DNA from: an uncultured Pelagibacteraceae bacterium
GTDB taxonomy: Bacteria > Pseudomonadota > Alphaproteobacteria > Pelagibacterales > Pelagibacteraceae
Length of the DNA stretch: 64,000 nt
Direction of reading: 5' to 3'
NCBI GenBank assembly: GCA_902592655.1
Contig: CACJFE010000001.1
Span: 1 to 64,000 of the forward strand
The position numbers and the translations under genes were made by a program. Positions 1 through 11,421 of this stretch are shown in pieces. The first letter of the stretch is position 1. Each line of letters opens with the position of its first letter. The notes below the pieces were generated by a model, which saw only the letters and a list, made by a program, of their open reading frames with translations, searched no databases and was not told where the DNA came from.

Positions 1-656
1 TCGCTGTGAACAATAAATGCATGGACAACTCCGTTTTCTTTAAGTGCCTCGGCAAAAGGAATCATCCATTTTTTATCAAATACTCCTATTACTTGTCTTT
101 TTACTTGTGCTGGGCTACTTAAAGGTCCAATTAAGTTAAAGATAGTTTTCTTTCCCATTTTTTTTCTAGCAGGTCCCACATGCCTCATTGCCGAATGATA
201 ATTAGGTGCAAACATAAAAGCAAAATTAAATTTTTTTATACTTTCTTCTGCTTCATTAGGTTTTAAATTAATATTTATTTTTAAAGCTTCTAATACATCT
301 GCAGACCCGCAGTTTGAAGAAACAGCTTTATTGCCATGCTTAGCAACTTTCACACCCATACTTGCTAAAACTATTGCAGCTGCAGTAGAGATATTTAAAG
401 AGTTCTGTCCATCTCCTCCAGTACCACATGTATCTATAGTATTTTTGTCAGCTTCAACTTTTAATGCCTTTTTTCTCAGGACGAAAATTCCACCAGCTAA
501 CTCATCTTTTGTTTCACCTTTTTTTGAAAGTGAGTCTAAAATTTCAATAATAGAGTTTTCATCATATTTACCTTCCATAAGCTCATTAAATAGAATTTTA
601 CTTTCATCAAAGGAAAGATTCTTACCTTTTTTTAAACTTTCTATAAATTTAGACAT
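1..656 (-). CDS. trpD: Anthranilate phosphoribosyltransferase (partial, C-terminus beyond window start)
   Basis: Reverse translation from ATG at 656 gives MSKFIESLKKGKNLSFDESK...DTCGTGGDGQNSLNISTAAAIVLASMGVKVAKHGNKAVSS, the TrpD GTGGDG/SLNIST motif; directly follows trpG. Confidence 0.95.
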   Translation of the reverse strand, partial: MSKFIESLKKGKNLSFDESKILFNELMEGKYDENSIIEILDSLSKKGETKDELAGGIFVLRKKALKVEADKNTIDTCGTGGDGQNSLNISTAAAIVLASMGVKVAKHGNKAVSSNCGSADVLEALKININLKPNEAEESIKKFNFAFMFAPNYHSAMRHVGPARKKMGKKTIFNLIGPLSSPAQVKRQVIGVFDKKWMIPFAEALKENGVVHAFIVHS

Positions 657-1223
657 TTAATTGGTTATAAAGTTTTTTATTAATTTAATACCTACTTTTG
701 TACTTATACTTTCAGGATGAAACTGAAATCCATGAATATTATATTTTTTATGCATTAACCCCATAATTGTTCTATTTTTAGTTTCAGCCGTGATAATGAG
801 ATTATTTGGAAATTTTTTACGATCAACGACTAAACTATGATACCTGGTAGCTTCAAAGTTATTTTGTATATTCCTAAATAATCCTTTTTTATTATGCCTA
901 ATTTTGCTGGTTTTTCCATGCATTAAATTTTTTGCATTAATAATTTTACCGCCGAAAACCTGACCAATTATCTGATGACCTAAACAAACTCCAAGTATTG
1001 GAATTTTTTTATAAACTTCTTTTACTATTTTAAGACAATTACCGGCTTGATTAGGATTTCCAGGACCTGGCGAAATAACAATTTTATCATATTTTTTTCT
1101 TAAAATCGTTTTACCGTCTATTTTATCATTTCTTATAACTTCAACATTTTTTTTAATTTTTGAAATATAATGAAATAAATTATAAGTGAAGCTGTCGTAA
1201 TTATCTATTAATAAAATTTTCAT
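657..1223 (-). CDS. trpG: Anthranilate synthase component II (glutamine amidotransferase)
   Basis: LLIDNYDSFTYNL, GVCLGHQ, HGFQFHPES class I GATase motifs. Confidence 0.97.
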   Translation of the reverse strand: MKILLIDNYDSFTYNLFHYISKIKKNVEVIRNDKIDGKTILRKKYDKIVISPGPGNPNQAGNCLKIVKEVYKKIPILGVCLGHQIIGQVFGGKIINAKNLMHGKTSKIRHNKKGLFRNIQNNFEATRYHSLVVDRKKFPNNLIITAETKNRTIMGLMHKKYNIHGFQFHPESISTKVGIKLIKNFITN

Positions 1224-2681
1224 TTAATCTACTGCCCTCATTAAAGCTTTAGCTTTATTAACCGTTTCTGCGTATTCTTTTTCAGGCTTACTGTCTGCTA
1301 CGACTCCAGCTCCTGCTTGAACATAAAATTTATCATCTTTTATAAGCGCTGTTCTCAAAGCAATACAAGTGTCAAATTCATTGTTAGGAGTAAAATAGCC
1401 TATACCCCCCGCGTACAATTTTCTTTTATTTTTTTCAAGTTCGTCAATTATTTCCATTGCTCTTATTTTTGGTGCACCACTCACTGTTCCCGCTGGAAAA
1501 CCTGATAAAAGAGCTTCAAAAATTGATGTTTGATTATTAAATTTTCCAGTAACATTCGAGACAATGTGCATTACATGAGAATATTTTTCTACCTTAAATC
1601 TTTCAGTTACTTTAACAGAATTAATTTTACAAACTTTTCCAACATCATTTCTTCCGAGATCTAACAACATAAGGTGTTCAGCTAATTCTTTTTTATCTTT
1701 AAGTAAGTCAGCCACGTATTTTTTGTCCTGACTTTTTGACCTTCCTCTTGGTCTAGTCCCAGCAATTGGTCTTATGGTAATTTCATTATTTCTAAGCCTT
1801 ACCAGAATTTCTGGACTACTTCCCAGTATATTAAAATCTTCATAATTAAAGTAAAACATAAAAGGCGAAGGGTTTAACTTTCTTAGATGATTATAAATTT
1901 CAATTGGACTTTTATTTATTTTTCTCTCAAATCTTTGACTTAAAACTACTTGAAAAATATCACCTTTTTTTATGTAAGATTTTGCTTTTTTAACAAGCGA
2001 TTTAAATTTATTTTTTGAAGTATTAGATTTGATAACACTTTTGTTTACTTTAAATGTAAATTGATCAGGAAGTTTTATGTTACAAAAATTATCATATAGT
2101 TCAAATTTTTTAAGTATCGAAATATATGTTTCACTATAATCTTTAATCTTGGTGTCAGAATAAATATTTTCAATGTAGTATATTTTTTTCTTTAAATTAT
2201 CGTAAATAACTAAATTTTTTGGTCGAGAAAGTCTTACGTCAGGAATCTTTAAATCGTCCTTACATTTATTTGGAATTTTTTCAATATATCTTATTATGTC
2301 GTAAGAGAAGTAACCAACCAACATCGATGCCATAGAGGGCAATTCTTTTGGTATATCAATTTTAAATTCTCTAACTAATTTGTTTATATATTTCAAAGGG
2401 TTAGATTTAATTTTAGTTTTTTTTCCATTGTTGTTTAAAATAATCTCATTTGAGCGAATATCCCAAATTTTATCAGGATTGAGACCTATTATTGTATATC
2501 GCCCTCTAATAATACCTTTTTCAACAGACTCGAAAATAAAACTATTTTTTTCAGCAAGAAGAAATTTATAAAGATTTTCAACCTTATAGTAGTTTTTACA
2601 ACTAGAGGAGCTAAACAGAAGTTGATTTTTTTTTCTAGAGTGATGTTTCCTAAAATCTTTTAAACTTTTATTTATTCTCAT
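1224..2681 (-). CDS. trpE: Anthranilate synthase component I
   Basis: Chorismate-binding motifs [50 protein letters not shown]. Confidence 0.97.
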   Translation of the reverse strand: MRINKSLKDFRKHHSRKKNQLLFSSSSCKNYYKVENLYKFLLAEKNSFIFESVEKGIIRGRYTIIGLNPDKIWDIRSNEIILNNNGKKTKIKSNPLKYINKLVREFKIDIPKELPSMASMLVGYFSYDIIRYIEKIPNKCKDDLKIPDVRLSRPKNLVIYDNLKKKIYYIENIYSDTKIKDYSETYISILKKFELYDNFCNIKLPDQFTFKVNKSVIKSNTSKNKFKSLVKKAKSYIKKGDIFQVVLSQRFERKINKSPIEIYNHLRKLNPSPFMFYFNYEDFNILGSSPEILVRLRNNEITIRPIAGTRPRGRSKSQDKKYVADLLKDKKELAEHLMLLDLGRNDVGKVCKINSVKVTERFKVEKYSHVMHIVSNVTGKFNNQTSIFEALLSGFPAGTVSGAPKIRAMEIIDELEKNKRKLYAGGIGYFTPNNEFDTCIALRTALIKDDKFYVQAGAGVVADSKPEKEYAETVNKAKALMRAVD

Positions 2682-4135
2682 TAAAATGAATTCTTGACTC
2701 GCTCTATTGTCTTTTTATTTAGTTCAACATTATATTTTTGGTTGAGTTTATTATCATGAGATTGAAAAATTTTATTGATTAAATTTAACCGAGCTTTTGC
2801 TTCATATTGCTCATATTTATTACTTCCTTTTTTAAGATCTTTAAAATTAGTTGAAACACCTAACACAAGAAAGTTTTTAGTAAGAGTATTATTGGTTATT
2901 AGATCTATTTTACCATCATCTGTTAAAAAAATTCTTTTTATAATGCCTTCGGAAAAGATTTCATTTTGTTTCAAACTATCAATTTTATAATCTTTAATTT
3001 CTAATTTATTATCCAATGCAAATTTCTTGAATTTTTCTTTATCTAAAGCACCCATACTAATATCTTTTATAATTGATGTGTTATTTTCTATTTTGGTCTT
3101 AAAACTTAATTGAGCGTTTAAAGCTTCCTGAACTTCAGGGTCATTAATTGTTCTATTCTTTTTATCAACATCAAATATTTCAGCTATGTAATATTTATTA
3201 TCTAAATTTATAACTTCAGGTGAATTAATCGATTTTAAATTGTAAATTTTTTTAAACAAATTATCAGATAGATTTTTGATCTTATTTTTACTTTCATCTT
3301 CCTTTTTAGCATTAATTTTTTTTATTGATATAATTGATAAATTGGCATTTTCAGCTGCGTTATTAAAAGATTGTCCATCTAATATATTATTTTCAATAGT
3401 ATCTAATTGTTTAAAAAAAGCTTCGTTATATTCCTTATCACCGCTAATTTTTTCAGGTGAAATTTCTGCATAACGAACGCTTTTATACTCTGTGAAAAAA
3501 AAGTCTTTATTTTTTTCAAAAAGTTCTTTTTTATCTTCATCAGTAGGTTTATATTTAGAATGAAATTTTTCTAAATCGATATATCTAATCGTTTTTGACT
3601 GATTTTCTTTTCTGTATTCTTTATTAACTAAGATTTCTGGAACAACTATTCCACCAGATAAAGAGCTCAAGAATTGCCTTTTTTTTTCTTGTTTAGCGAT
3701 ATTTGTTTCAAAGGTTGGAGCTGTTATACCACTTGTTATTAAAAATTTCTCATACTCAGTTCTTGAAAATTTATCATCTTTGATAAACAGTTCATCATTT
3801 TTAATAATCTTTCTTAAAGAGTTATCATTTACAATTATCTTTAGCTTTTCAATTTCTAAATCCATAATTTTTTTTCCAATATATTCAGATAATATTTTTT
3901 CAATTAGATCTGTTTTGGGTAAATTTTTAATTTGTTTCTCAGTGAGATTTAATCTTTGGAGGTAATCAACAAATTCTTGGGTGCTAACTTTTTTAGAGTC
4001 TATTGATGCTATTACATTTTGATTTCCTCCTCTAAATACGTCACCCATCCCCCAAAACACAAATGGAAGAATTATTATCCCAACCAAGAGTTTTACAAAA
4101 AACGACTTAGAAAATTTTCCTATTGAAGTTATCAT
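2681..4135 (-). CDS. ppiD: Membrane-anchored peptidyl-prolyl isomerase / SurA N-terminal domain protein (PpiD-like)
   Basis: N-terminal TM anchor, FWGMGDVFRGG...VASIDSKKVSTQEF typical of PpiD/SurA_N; upstream of trpE as in other alphaproteobacteria. Confidence 0.85.
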   Translation of the reverse strand: MITSIGKFSKSFFVKLLVGIIILPFVFWGMGDVFRGGNQNVIASIDSKKVSTQEFVDYLQRLNLTEKQIKNLPKTDLIEKILSEYIGKKIMDLEIEKLKIIVNDNSLRKIIKNDELFIKDDKFSRTEYEKFLITSGITAPTFETNIAKQEKKRQFLSSLSGGIVVPEILVNKEYRKENQSKTIRYIDLEKFHSKYKPTDEDKKELFEKNKDFFFTEYKSVRYAEISPEKISGDKEYNEAFFKQLDTIENNILDGQSFNNAAENANLSIISIKKINAKKEDESKNKIKNLSDNLFKKIYNLKSINSPEVINLDNKYYIAEIFDVDKKNRTINDPEVQEALNAQLSFKTKIENNTSIIKDISMGALDKEKFKKFALDNKLEIKDYKIDSLKQNEIFSEGIIKRIFLTDDGKIDLITNNTLTKNFLVLGVSTNFKDLKKGSNKYEQYEAKARLNLINKIFQSHDNKLNQKYNVELNKKTIERVKNSF

Positions 4136-4200
4136 TATTATAATCTATTAAGTTTTTAAAATTATACACCTATAAATTAAATTTTATATTAAGGCAAATA

Positions 4201-4944
4201 ATGAGATATTTTATCGGAAATTGGAAAATGTTTGGTGTTCCAAAGTCTATAAATATACTTAATAAAATTAATTCTTTTCATTCAAAAGATAAAAATCGTC
4301 GAAAATATAGAGTAATTTTTACTCCCCCATACACCTTATTAGAGACTTATGCCAAATATTTTAGGAACAAAAGGATTTCTATTGGGTCTCAAAATTGCTA
4401 CCAAAAAGATCTATATTCCTCTAACACAGCTGCAGTCAGCCCCTTTATGATAAGAGCCGTTGGGGCTAAATATACATTAATAGGTCATTCCGATAACCGT
4501 AGCGAAGGTGATACAAACGATATGCTAAAAGATAAAGTTAAATTTGCTTTAAAGAATAATTTGAAAGTAGTTTTTTGTATAGGAGAAAATAAAAAAGATA
4601 AAAAAAATAATAGAACATTTAGTGTTTTAAAAAATCAAATTACAAAAGTTTTGGAAAAAAAATTTAATAGAAATAATATAATTGTTGCATACGAACCTGT
4701 ATGGTCTATTGGAACTGGAAAAATACCTACCAAAAAGGAGTTAGAAAAAACAACAATGCATATTAAAAAAGTTTTAAAACATTTATTCAAGACTAAAAGT
4801 CCTGCTGTTCTTTATGGCGGTTCGGTAGATGGAAGCAATGTTGAAATGTTTAAAGAAATTAGAGATATTGATGGTTTTTTAATTGGCGGAGCATCAAAAT
4901 CCTCTAAAAAATTTATTGATATAATAAAAAATTACTATAGATAA
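4201..4944 (+). CDS. tpiA: Triosephosphate isomerase (divergent)
   Basis: GNWKM, IGHSDNRS, AYEPVWSIGTGK, LYGGSV motifs; upstream of secG/pyrG. Confidence 0.93.
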   Translation: MRYFIGNWKMFGVPKSINILNKINSFHSKDKNRRKYRVIFTPPYTLLETYAKYFRNKRISIGSQNCYQKDLYSSNTAAVSPFMIRAVGAKYTLIGHSDNRSEGDTNDMLKDKVKFALKNNLKVVFCIGENKKDKKNNRTFSVLKNQITKVLEKKFNRNNIIVAYEPVWSIGTGKIPTKKELEKTTMHIKKVLKHLFKTKSPAVLYGGSVDGSNVEMFKEIRDIDGFLIGGASKSSKKFIDIIKNYYR

Positions 4945-4949
4945 GCATT

Positions 4950-5249
4950 ATGGAAGATCTATTAATATTAATCAATATTATCTTAGCTATAATACTGATT
5001 ATTGTCGTGCTTTTACAAAGGTCAGAGGGCGGGGCACTAGGCTTAGGTGTTTCACAAGATAATTTTACTTCAGCTAGAACAGTAGGGACATTCTTAACCA
5101 AATTCACCTCTATAATCGCCGCTTTATTTATAATTTGTAGTATTGCAATAGTAGCAATTTCAAGAGATGAATTTCGTGAAACACAATCGGTTTTAGAAAA
5201 AGAGGAAGAAGAAAATTCGAACCTTCCACAAATTCCTCAATCTAAGTAA
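4950..5249 (+). CDS. secG: Preprotein translocase subunit SecG
   Basis: Two TM segments, LLQRSEGGALGLG motif. Confidence 0.92.
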   Translation: MEDLLILINIILAIILIIVVLLQRSEGGALGLGVSQDNFTSARTVGTFLTKFTSIIAALFIICSIAIVAISRDEFRETQSVLEKEEEENSNLPQIPQSK

Positions 5250-5293
5250 TAAAGACTTTGTAATTATCAATTAATGGATTATAACATACTTCC

Positions 5294-6916
5294 ATGGCGC
5301 GATATATTTTTGTCACTGGCGGCGTGGTTTCATCTTTAGGCAAAGGATTATCTTCAGCTTCTTTAGCATACTTGTTACAATCAAGAGGTTACAAAGTTAG
5401 AATTAGAAAACTTGATCCATATTTGAATGTTGATCCAGGCACTATGAGTCCATTTCAACACGGCGAGGTTTTTGTAACTGATGATGGCGCTGAAACTGAT
5501 TTAGATTTAGGACACTATGAACGGTTCTCAGGTATTTCTGCAAAAAAATCAGACAATATTACAACAGGAAAAATTTATAGCGATGTTTTAAAGAGAGAGA
5601 GACAAGGCAAATATTTAGGAAAAACTGTTCAAGTAATTCCACATATAACTAATAGGATAAAGGAATTTATAAAAAATGACGTAGTAAAAGAGGATTTTGT
5701 AATTTGTGAAATTGGAGGCACGGTAGGAGATATAGAGAGTCTTCCATTTTTGGAGGCTATAAGACAATTTTCTAACGAGACAGGAAGAAAAAATACTTTG
5801 TTTATACATCTCACTTTGGTTCCATATATGAAAGCTTCTGATGAAATTAAAACTAAACCAACTCAACATTCTGTAAAAGAGCTTAGGAGTATAGGAATTC
5901 AACCAGACATAATTATTTGTAGATCGGAAAGGAGTATTCCAATAGATCAAAGAAAGAAAATATCTTTGTTTTGTAATGTGTCTATAGAGGATGTTATTGA
6001 AACCGTTGATGTTAAAACAATTTATGAGGCGCCAATCAGTTTTAATAAGGAGAAATTAGATGAAAGAGTATTAAAATACTTTAAAATAAAGTCTCAAAAA
6101 AAAGTAAACCTTACTCCATGGAAAAAAATTACTCGATTAGTTTTAGAAACAAAAAATAAAGTAAATATTGCTATTATTGGTAAGTATGTTGAACTAAAGG
6201 ATGCATATAAATCACTAGACGAGGCTTTAACTCATGGTGGGATAGCTAATAATTTAAAAGTTAATTTAATTAGAATTGAATCTGATTTTTTAAAACCAAA
6301 AGAAATAAACAAAAGATTAAAAGATGTTTCAGGAATTTTAATTCCAGGTGGATTTGGCAAAAGAGGAACTGAGGGAAAAATAGCAGCTATTAACTTTGCA
6401 AGAAAAAATAAAATTCCATTTTTAGGCATTTGTTTTGGTATGCAAATGGCAGTTATAGAATTTGCAAGAAATAGTTTAAATATAAAAAAAGCAACATCTA
6501 GTGAATTTGGACCATCAAAAGCCTCAGTTGTCGGGTTGATGAGTGAGTGGACAAAAGATGGCAAATTGATGAAGGGAACTGATAAAGACTTAGGTGGAAC
6601 AATGCGATTAGGCATTTATGAAGCAAGACTTAAAAAAGACACAAAAATAAGTAAGATTTATAACTCATTGAAAATACAAGAGAGGCACCGTCATAGATAT
6701 GAAGTTAACATTAACTTTAAAGAGAAATTCGAAAAGAGAGGAATGATTTTTTCAGGATTGTCACCAGACAATAAATTACCTGAGATTATAGAGTTAAATG
6801 ATCACCCATGGTTTATTGGAGTACAGTTTCACCCTGAATTTAAATCTAGACCTTTAGCACCGCATCCTTTATTCTCATCATTTATTAAAGCTGCAAAAAA
6901 TAATTCAAAAAAATGA
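5294..6916 (+). CDS. pyrG: CTP synthase
   Basis: [61 protein letters not shown]. Confidence 0.98.
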   Translation: MARYIFVTGGVVSSLGKGLSSASLAYLLQSRGYKVRIRKLDPYLNVDPGTMSPFQHGEVFVTDDGAETDLDLGHYERFSGISAKKSDNITTGKIYSDVLKRERQGKYLGKTVQVIPHITNRIKEFIKNDVVKEDFVICEIGGTVGDIESLPFLEAIRQFSNETGRKNTLFIHLTLVPYMKASDEIKTKPTQHSVKELRSIGIQPDIIICRSERSIPIDQRKKISLFCNVSIEDVIETVDVKTIYEAPISFNKEKLDERVLKYFKIKSQKKVNLTPWKKITRLVLETKNKVNIAIIGKYVELKDAYKSLDEALTHGGIANNLKVNLIRIESDFLKPKEINKRLKDVSGILIPGGFGKRGTEGKIAAINFARKNKIPFLGICFGMQMAVIEFARNSLNIKKATSSEFGPSKASVVGLMSEWTKDGKLMKGTDKDLGGTMRLGIYEARLKKDTKISKIYNSLKIQERHRHRYEVNINFKEKFEKRGMIFSGLSPDNKLPEIIELNDHPWFIGVQFHPEFKSRPLAPHPLFSSFIKAAKNNSKK

Positions 6917-7734
6917 TTAATCATAAAGTCAAATGCTCAAATTTTGAAATAGCAAATAATAAGCCATTTACTTTAATTGCAGGACCGTGCCAGGTCGAAA
7001 ATGAGGAACACGCTTTAAAGATTTCAACAGAATTGAAAAAAATTACAAGTGAATTAAGTATTAATCTTATTTACAAAACATCATTTGATAAAGCTAATAG
7101 AACTAGCTTAAAAGGCAAAAGAGGTTTAGGATTAGACAAATCTCTTCCAATCTTCGACAAAATTAGAAAAGAGATTGGTGTTCCAGTATTAACAGACGTG
7201 CATACAGCAGAGCAATGTAGTATAGTTTCTAATCATGTTGATGTAATACAAATTCCAGCTTTCTTATGTAGGCAGACAGATCTTTTAATAGCTGCTGCTA
7301 AAACAGGGAAAATAATTAATGTTAAGAAAGGTCAATTTTTAGCTCCATGGGATATAGCTAACGTAATCAAAAAAATTGAAAGTTCAGGAAATAAAAATAT
7401 TTTAGTCACCGAGAGAGGAGCAAGTTTTGGTTATAATACACTTGTATCTGACATGAGAGCTTTACCCATAATGTCAAAATTTGGCTTCCCAATCGTATTT
7501 GATGCAACACACTCTGTACAACAACCGGGTGGGATGGGTGAGAAAAGTGGCGGTCAAAGAGAATTTGTTCCTTATCTTGCTCGTGCAGCAATTGCGGTAG
7601 GCATTGGTGCTATCTTTATCGAAACACATGAGGATCCAGATAATGCTCCTTCCGATGGTCCTAACATGGTGCCATTAAAAGAGCTAAAAAGTTTATTAAA
7701 AAAATTGTCAGATATTGATAAATTAGTAAAGTGA
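6913..7734 (+). CDS. kdsA: 3-deoxy-8-phosphooctulonate synthase
   Basis: [53 protein letters not shown]. Confidence 0.97.
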   Translation: MINHKVKCSNFEIANNKPFTLIAGPCQVENEEHALKISTELKKITSELSINLIYKTSFDKANRTSLKGKRGLGLDKSLPIFDKIRKEIGVPVLTDVHTAEQCSIVSNHVDVIQIPAFLCRQTDLLIAAAKTGKIINVKKGQFLAPWDIANVIKKIESSGNKNILVTERGASFGYNTLVSDMRALPIMSKFGFPIVFDATHSVQQPGGMGEKSGGQREFVPYLARAAIAVGIGAIFIETHEDPDNAPSDGPNMVPLKELKSLLKKLSDIDKLVK

Positions 7735-8984
7735 AAATTAAAAACGTAAAAGGCAGACAGGTCTTTGATAGCAGGGGAAATCCTACAGTTGAAGCTGAAG
7801 TTTTTTTAGATAATGGTGTATCTGCTTCTGCAATTTCTCCCTCAGGAGCATCCACGGGCTCTTTCGAAGCACATGAATTAAGAGATAAAGACAAAAATAA
7901 ATTTTTAGGTAAGAGTGTTAATTTAGCAATCAAAAATATAAATAATAAAATTTCTTCAAAATTGATAGGATTAAATTCTAACGATCAAAAAAAAATAGAT
8001 GAGGTATTATTAGATTTAGATGGTAGTGAAAATAAAACAAATCTAGGTGCTAATGCTACACTTGCAGTTTCATTAGCTAATTCAAAATGTGCAGCTTTAT
8101 CAAATAAAAAATCTTTATTTAAAAATTTAGGAAATAGTTTCTCTTTACCTATCCCGCTAATGAATATAATAAATGGAGGAGCTCATGGTGATAATGACTT
8201 AAATATTCAAGAATTTATGATTAGACCTGACTCATCTAAAAATTTTATGGATGCTATTGAAAAATGTTATTTAGTTATTCAAAATTTAAAGAAATTATTA
8301 AAGTCTAATAAGATGCTAACTAATGTAGGAGATGAAGGTGGATTTGCCCCATCTATAAATACCAATGAACAAGCTTTAGATTTAATCGTCGATGCAATCG
8401 AAAAATCTAATTTAAAACCAGGTAAAGATTTAGTTATTTGCTTAGATGTAGCAGCTAACGAATTGATTAATGATAAAGGTGAATATTCAATTCAATCTGA
8501 AAATTATACATCAGTCGAAGACAATATAAAATACTACAAAAAATTAATTTCTAGTTACCCAATAAAATCTATCGAGGATCCTTTTGCAGAAGAAGACTGG
8601 GAATCTTGGAAAAAAATAACAAATGAAATTGGCAATAAAGTACAAATTGTAGGAGACGATCTATTTGTAACTAATGCTAAAAGATTAAGTAAAGGCATTG
8701 AAGAAAAGTCAGCAAATTGCATTTTAGTTAAACCTAACCAAATAGGTACTTTGACCGAGACATTACAAGTTATCTCAATGGCAAAAGCTGCTAATTTTAA
8801 TACTATTATTTCTCATAGATCAGGAGATACCGAAGATACATTTATTGCTGATTTGGCCTCGGCGACAATGTCCTCTCAAATAAAAACAGGATCCCTGGCA
8901 AGGTCAGAAAGAGTAGCCAAATACAACAGGTTATTACGTATAGAAGAAGAACTTGGAAATCAGGCTAAAATGGCTAAAATCTAA
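7731..8984 (+). CDS. eno: Enolase (GTG start, 4-nt overlap with kdsA)
   Basis: GRQVFDSRGNPTVEAEV, GASTGSFEAHELRD, LVKPNQIGTLTET, SHRSGDTEDTFIADLA. Confidence 0.98.
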   Translation: MKIKNVKGRQVFDSRGNPTVEAEVFLDNGVSASAISPSGASTGSFEAHELRDKDKNKFLGKSVNLAIKNINNKISSKLIGLNSNDQKKIDEVLLDLDGSENKTNLGANATLAVSLANSKCAALSNKKSLFKNLGNSFSLPIPLMNIINGGAHGDNDLNIQEFMIRPDSSKNFMDAIEKCYLVIQNLKKLLKSNKMLTNVGDEGGFAPSINTNEQALDLIVDAIEKSNLKPGKDLVICLDVAANELINDKGEYSIQSENYTSVEDNIKYYKKLISSYPIKSIEDPFAEEDWESWKKITNEIGNKVQIVGDDLFVTNAKRLSKGIEEKSANCILVKPNQIGTLTETLQVISMAKAANFNTIISHRSGDTEDTFIADLASATMSSQIKTGSLARSERVAKYNRLLRIEEELGNQAKMAKI

Positions 8985-8987
8985 TTA

Positions 8988-9281
8988 ATGCGACTTATTG
9001 AGAATTTAAAGAAAAGAAAATTTATATTATTTAATATTTTCTTCACACTTTATATTGGAATTAATTTGATTGGTGGAGAAAGAGGATTATTATCTTATTT
9101 TGATAAAAAAAGAGTTTATGAGCAATTAGTTAACAGTGAAAAAATATTAACAAACAAAATAGAAGATTTAGAGCACAAAATATCATTAGTTAAAAATAAC
9201 GATTTAGATTATATAGATATGCTTTATAGAGAAAAATTTAGATACGGAGCAAAAGACGAAATTATAATTAAATTAAAATGA
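8988..9281 (+). CDS. ftsB: Septum formation initiator family protein (FtsB/DivIC)
   Basis: Short TM + coiled-coil protein directly downstream of eno, the usual position of ftsB. Confidence 0.75.
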   Translation: MRLIENLKKRKFILFNIFFTLYIGINLIGGERGLLSYFDKKRVYEQLVNSEKILTNKIEDLEHKISLVKNNDLDYIDMLYREKFRYGAKDEIIIKLK

Positions 9282-10222
9282 GCCAAAAACCAAGACATCC
9301 AGAAAAAGTTAATAAACCTTTTAATCCAATCAAAAAAAAACCAGAGTGGATTAGATCAAAGATAGTAGATTCACAAATTTTTTTTCAAACTAAACAAGTT
9401 GTTAATCAAAATAATTTAGTTACAGTTTGTCAGGAAGCGAATTGTCCAAATATAACTGAATGCTGGAGTAAAAAACATGCCACATTTATGATAATGGGAG
9501 ATACATGCACAAGAGCATGTGCATTTTGCGATGTCAAAACTGGAAAACCTACAGAGCTAGATATTTTCGAACCAACTAAAATTGCTAAAGCTGTTAAAAA
9601 TTTAGATTTAAAACATGTGGTTATTACATCAGTAGATAGAGATGATCTAGTCGATGGTGGATCGGAACACTTCTACAAAGTTGTAAAAGCAACAAGAGAA
9701 AAAAATCCCAAAACATCAATCGAAGTCTTAACACCGGATTTTTTGAGGAAAGGTGATGCTTATAAAAAAGTTTTAGAAGCTGATCTTGACGTTTTTAATC
9801 ACAATATAGAAACAGTTCCTAGACTTTACACTACAGTTAGACCAGGGGCACGATATTTTGCTTCATTAGAGCTTTTAAAGAATGCAAAAAAATCTAATAA
9901 AAAAGTTTTTACAAAATCTGGAATAATGGTTGGTCTAGGTGAAAATAAAGATGAAGTAATTCAAGTTATGGATGACCTAAGATCTGCCGAGGTTGATTTT
10001 ATTACTATAGGCCAATACTTACAACCTTCTCCTAAACATCATCCACTGCACCGTTACTACCATCCCGATGAATTTAAAGAATTCGAGCAAATTGCAAAAA
10101 CAAAAGGATTTTTACTTGTTTCTTCATCACCTCTTACAAGATCTTCTTATCACGCAGATGAAGATTTTAGAAAATTACAAGACGCAAGAAACAAACAGCT
10201 TGAATGTCTTCTGCATCAATAA
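9278..10222 (+). CDS. lipA: Lipoyl synthase
   Basis: [39 protein letters not shown]; radical SAM CxxxCxxC. Confidence 0.98.
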   Translation: MSQKPRHPEKVNKPFNPIKKKPEWIRSKIVDSQIFFQTKQVVNQNNLVTVCQEANCPNITECWSKKHATFMIMGDTCTRACAFCDVKTGKPTELDIFEPTKIAKAVKNLDLKHVVITSVDRDDLVDGGSEHFYKVVKATREKNPKTSIEVLTPDFLRKGDAYKKVLEADLDVFNHNIETVPRLYTTVRPGARYFASLELLKNAKKSNKKVFTKSGIMVGLGENKDEVIQVMDDLRSAEVDFITIGQYLQPSPKHHPLHRYYHPDEFKEFEQIAKTKGFLLVSSSPLTRSSYHADEDFRKLQDARNKQLECLLHQ

Positions 10223-10647
10223 AAAAGATTATTCCCTGTAAAAAAGAACAATTAGTAGAAATGGTTCTTGATATTGAAAAATATCCAGAATTTGTACCTT
10301 GGTGCATTGAAGGTAAAGTTTTTGATAGAAATGAAAGTGAAGATTTAATTACCTTTAATGGAGATTTAAAAGTAGGGAAGAGTATCTTAAATGAGACTTT
10401 CTCAAGTCACGTGTCTTATTACAAAGAAAAAGATACAATTATAGTAACTAATCTTGATGGACCACTAAAACATCTGAAAAATGAGTGGAAATTTAAGGAA
10501 GTAAACAATTCGACACAGTTGGAGTTTTTTATTGATTTTGAATTGAAAAATCCATTTTTGAATGGGATAATGAAAAAATCATTTGAGCTTGGTTTAAATA
10601 AAATTGCTAAAGCTTTTGAAGAAAGAGCGGTTAAATTATATAAATAA
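10204..10647 (+). CDS. COQ10/RatA-type START domain protein (ubiquinone-binding)
   Basis: [28 protein letters not shown] typical of Coq10/RatA family; downstream of lipA. Confidence 0.88.
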   Translation: MSSASIKKIIPCKKEQLVEMVLDIEKYPEFVPWCIEGKVFDRNESEDLITFNGDLKVGKSILNETFSSHVSYYKEKDTIIVTNLDGPLKHLKNEWKFKEVNNSTQLEFFIDFELKNPFLNGIMKKSFELGLNKIAKAFEERAVKLYK

Positions 10648-10958
10648 TGTTTACAATATCATCTTTATTAATTTTATTTATTTTAACTTTTAAATTCTTA
10701 TCTTCGTATATCAAAACAATTAGAACAGGTGATCCTAATGAAACTAATCTAACTTATTGGATGTTTTCTTACGATTTTAAGTCTAAAACTAAAGAATGGA
10801 TACCTGAAGATAAACAGCTATTACAAAGAAAACGAGCTAGAAACTTTTTAGTTTTTATTCTTTATTTAACTGCTTTTGGGATCTTTTTGTTGCTTAACAG
10901 TTTTACTGCTCATGTTTTAGATGTAATTGTAAACCCAGAGTTTAGCTATCCTGTTTAA
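10647..10958 (+). CDS. Small membrane protein of unknown function
   Basis: ORF with two predicted TM segments; abuts upstream ORF. Confidence 0.6.
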   Translation: MFTISSLLILFILTFKFLSSYIKTIRTGDPNETNLTYWMFSYDFKSKTKEWIPEDKQLLQRKRARNFLVFILYLTAFGIFLLLNSFTAHVLDVIVNPEFSYPV

Positions 10959-11421
10959 TCAATTGTACTAGTAGATTTAAAGTTTTTTTTACAGTTTGTT
11001 TTTGAATAAAAATTCTTCCATTATTTTTAAAATTACATTTATTAACAACAACTTTTTTTCCTAACCTTATACCAATATAAACCAAACCTACTGGCTTTTG
11101 TTTAGACCCACCTTTAGGACCAGCAATACCTGTTATCGAAACACAAACTTTTGATTTACTAATTTCACTTAAATTATTGACCATGGCCAAACAACATTGA
11201 ACACTTACAGCACCATATTTTTTTATTATTTTTTGAGGTACTTTTAATATACTTGTTTTAGCTTGATTAGAGTAAGTGACTAATCCCATAGTAAATACTT
11301 TTGATGATCCGCTTACAGAGGTAATAGCGCTAGACAGCATTCCTCCTGTGCAAGACTCCGCAACTGCAAGTTTCATCCTTTTTCTTTTAATTAATGTAAT
11401 AATCTTTTTATTTAAACTCAT
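10942..11421 (-). CDS. pncC: CinA C-terminal domain / nicotinamide-nucleotide amidohydrolase (PncC)
   Basis: KLAVAESCTGGMLSSAITSVSGSSKVF, SITGIAGPKGGSKQKPVGLVYIG. Confidence 0.93.
   Translation of the reverse strand: MSLNKKIITLIKRKRMKLAVAESCTGGMLSSAITSVSGSSKVFTMGLVTYSNQAKTSILKVPQKIIKKYGAVSVQCCLAMVNNLSEISKSKVCVSITGIAGPKGGSKQKPVGLVYIGIRLGKKVVVNKCNFKNNGRIFIQKQTVKKTLNLLVQLIKQDS

Noticed and set aside
331-660. Plus-strand 109-aa ORF opposite trpD
   Set aside because: Antisense of a conserved trpD coding frame; composition is complement of the TrpD motif region
5615-5950. Antisense ORFs within pyrG, pyrG C-terminus, ntrX, trkA, aapM, valS, ilvD etc.
   Set aside because: All lie opposite strongly conserved genes, with no recognisable motifs or independent start signals
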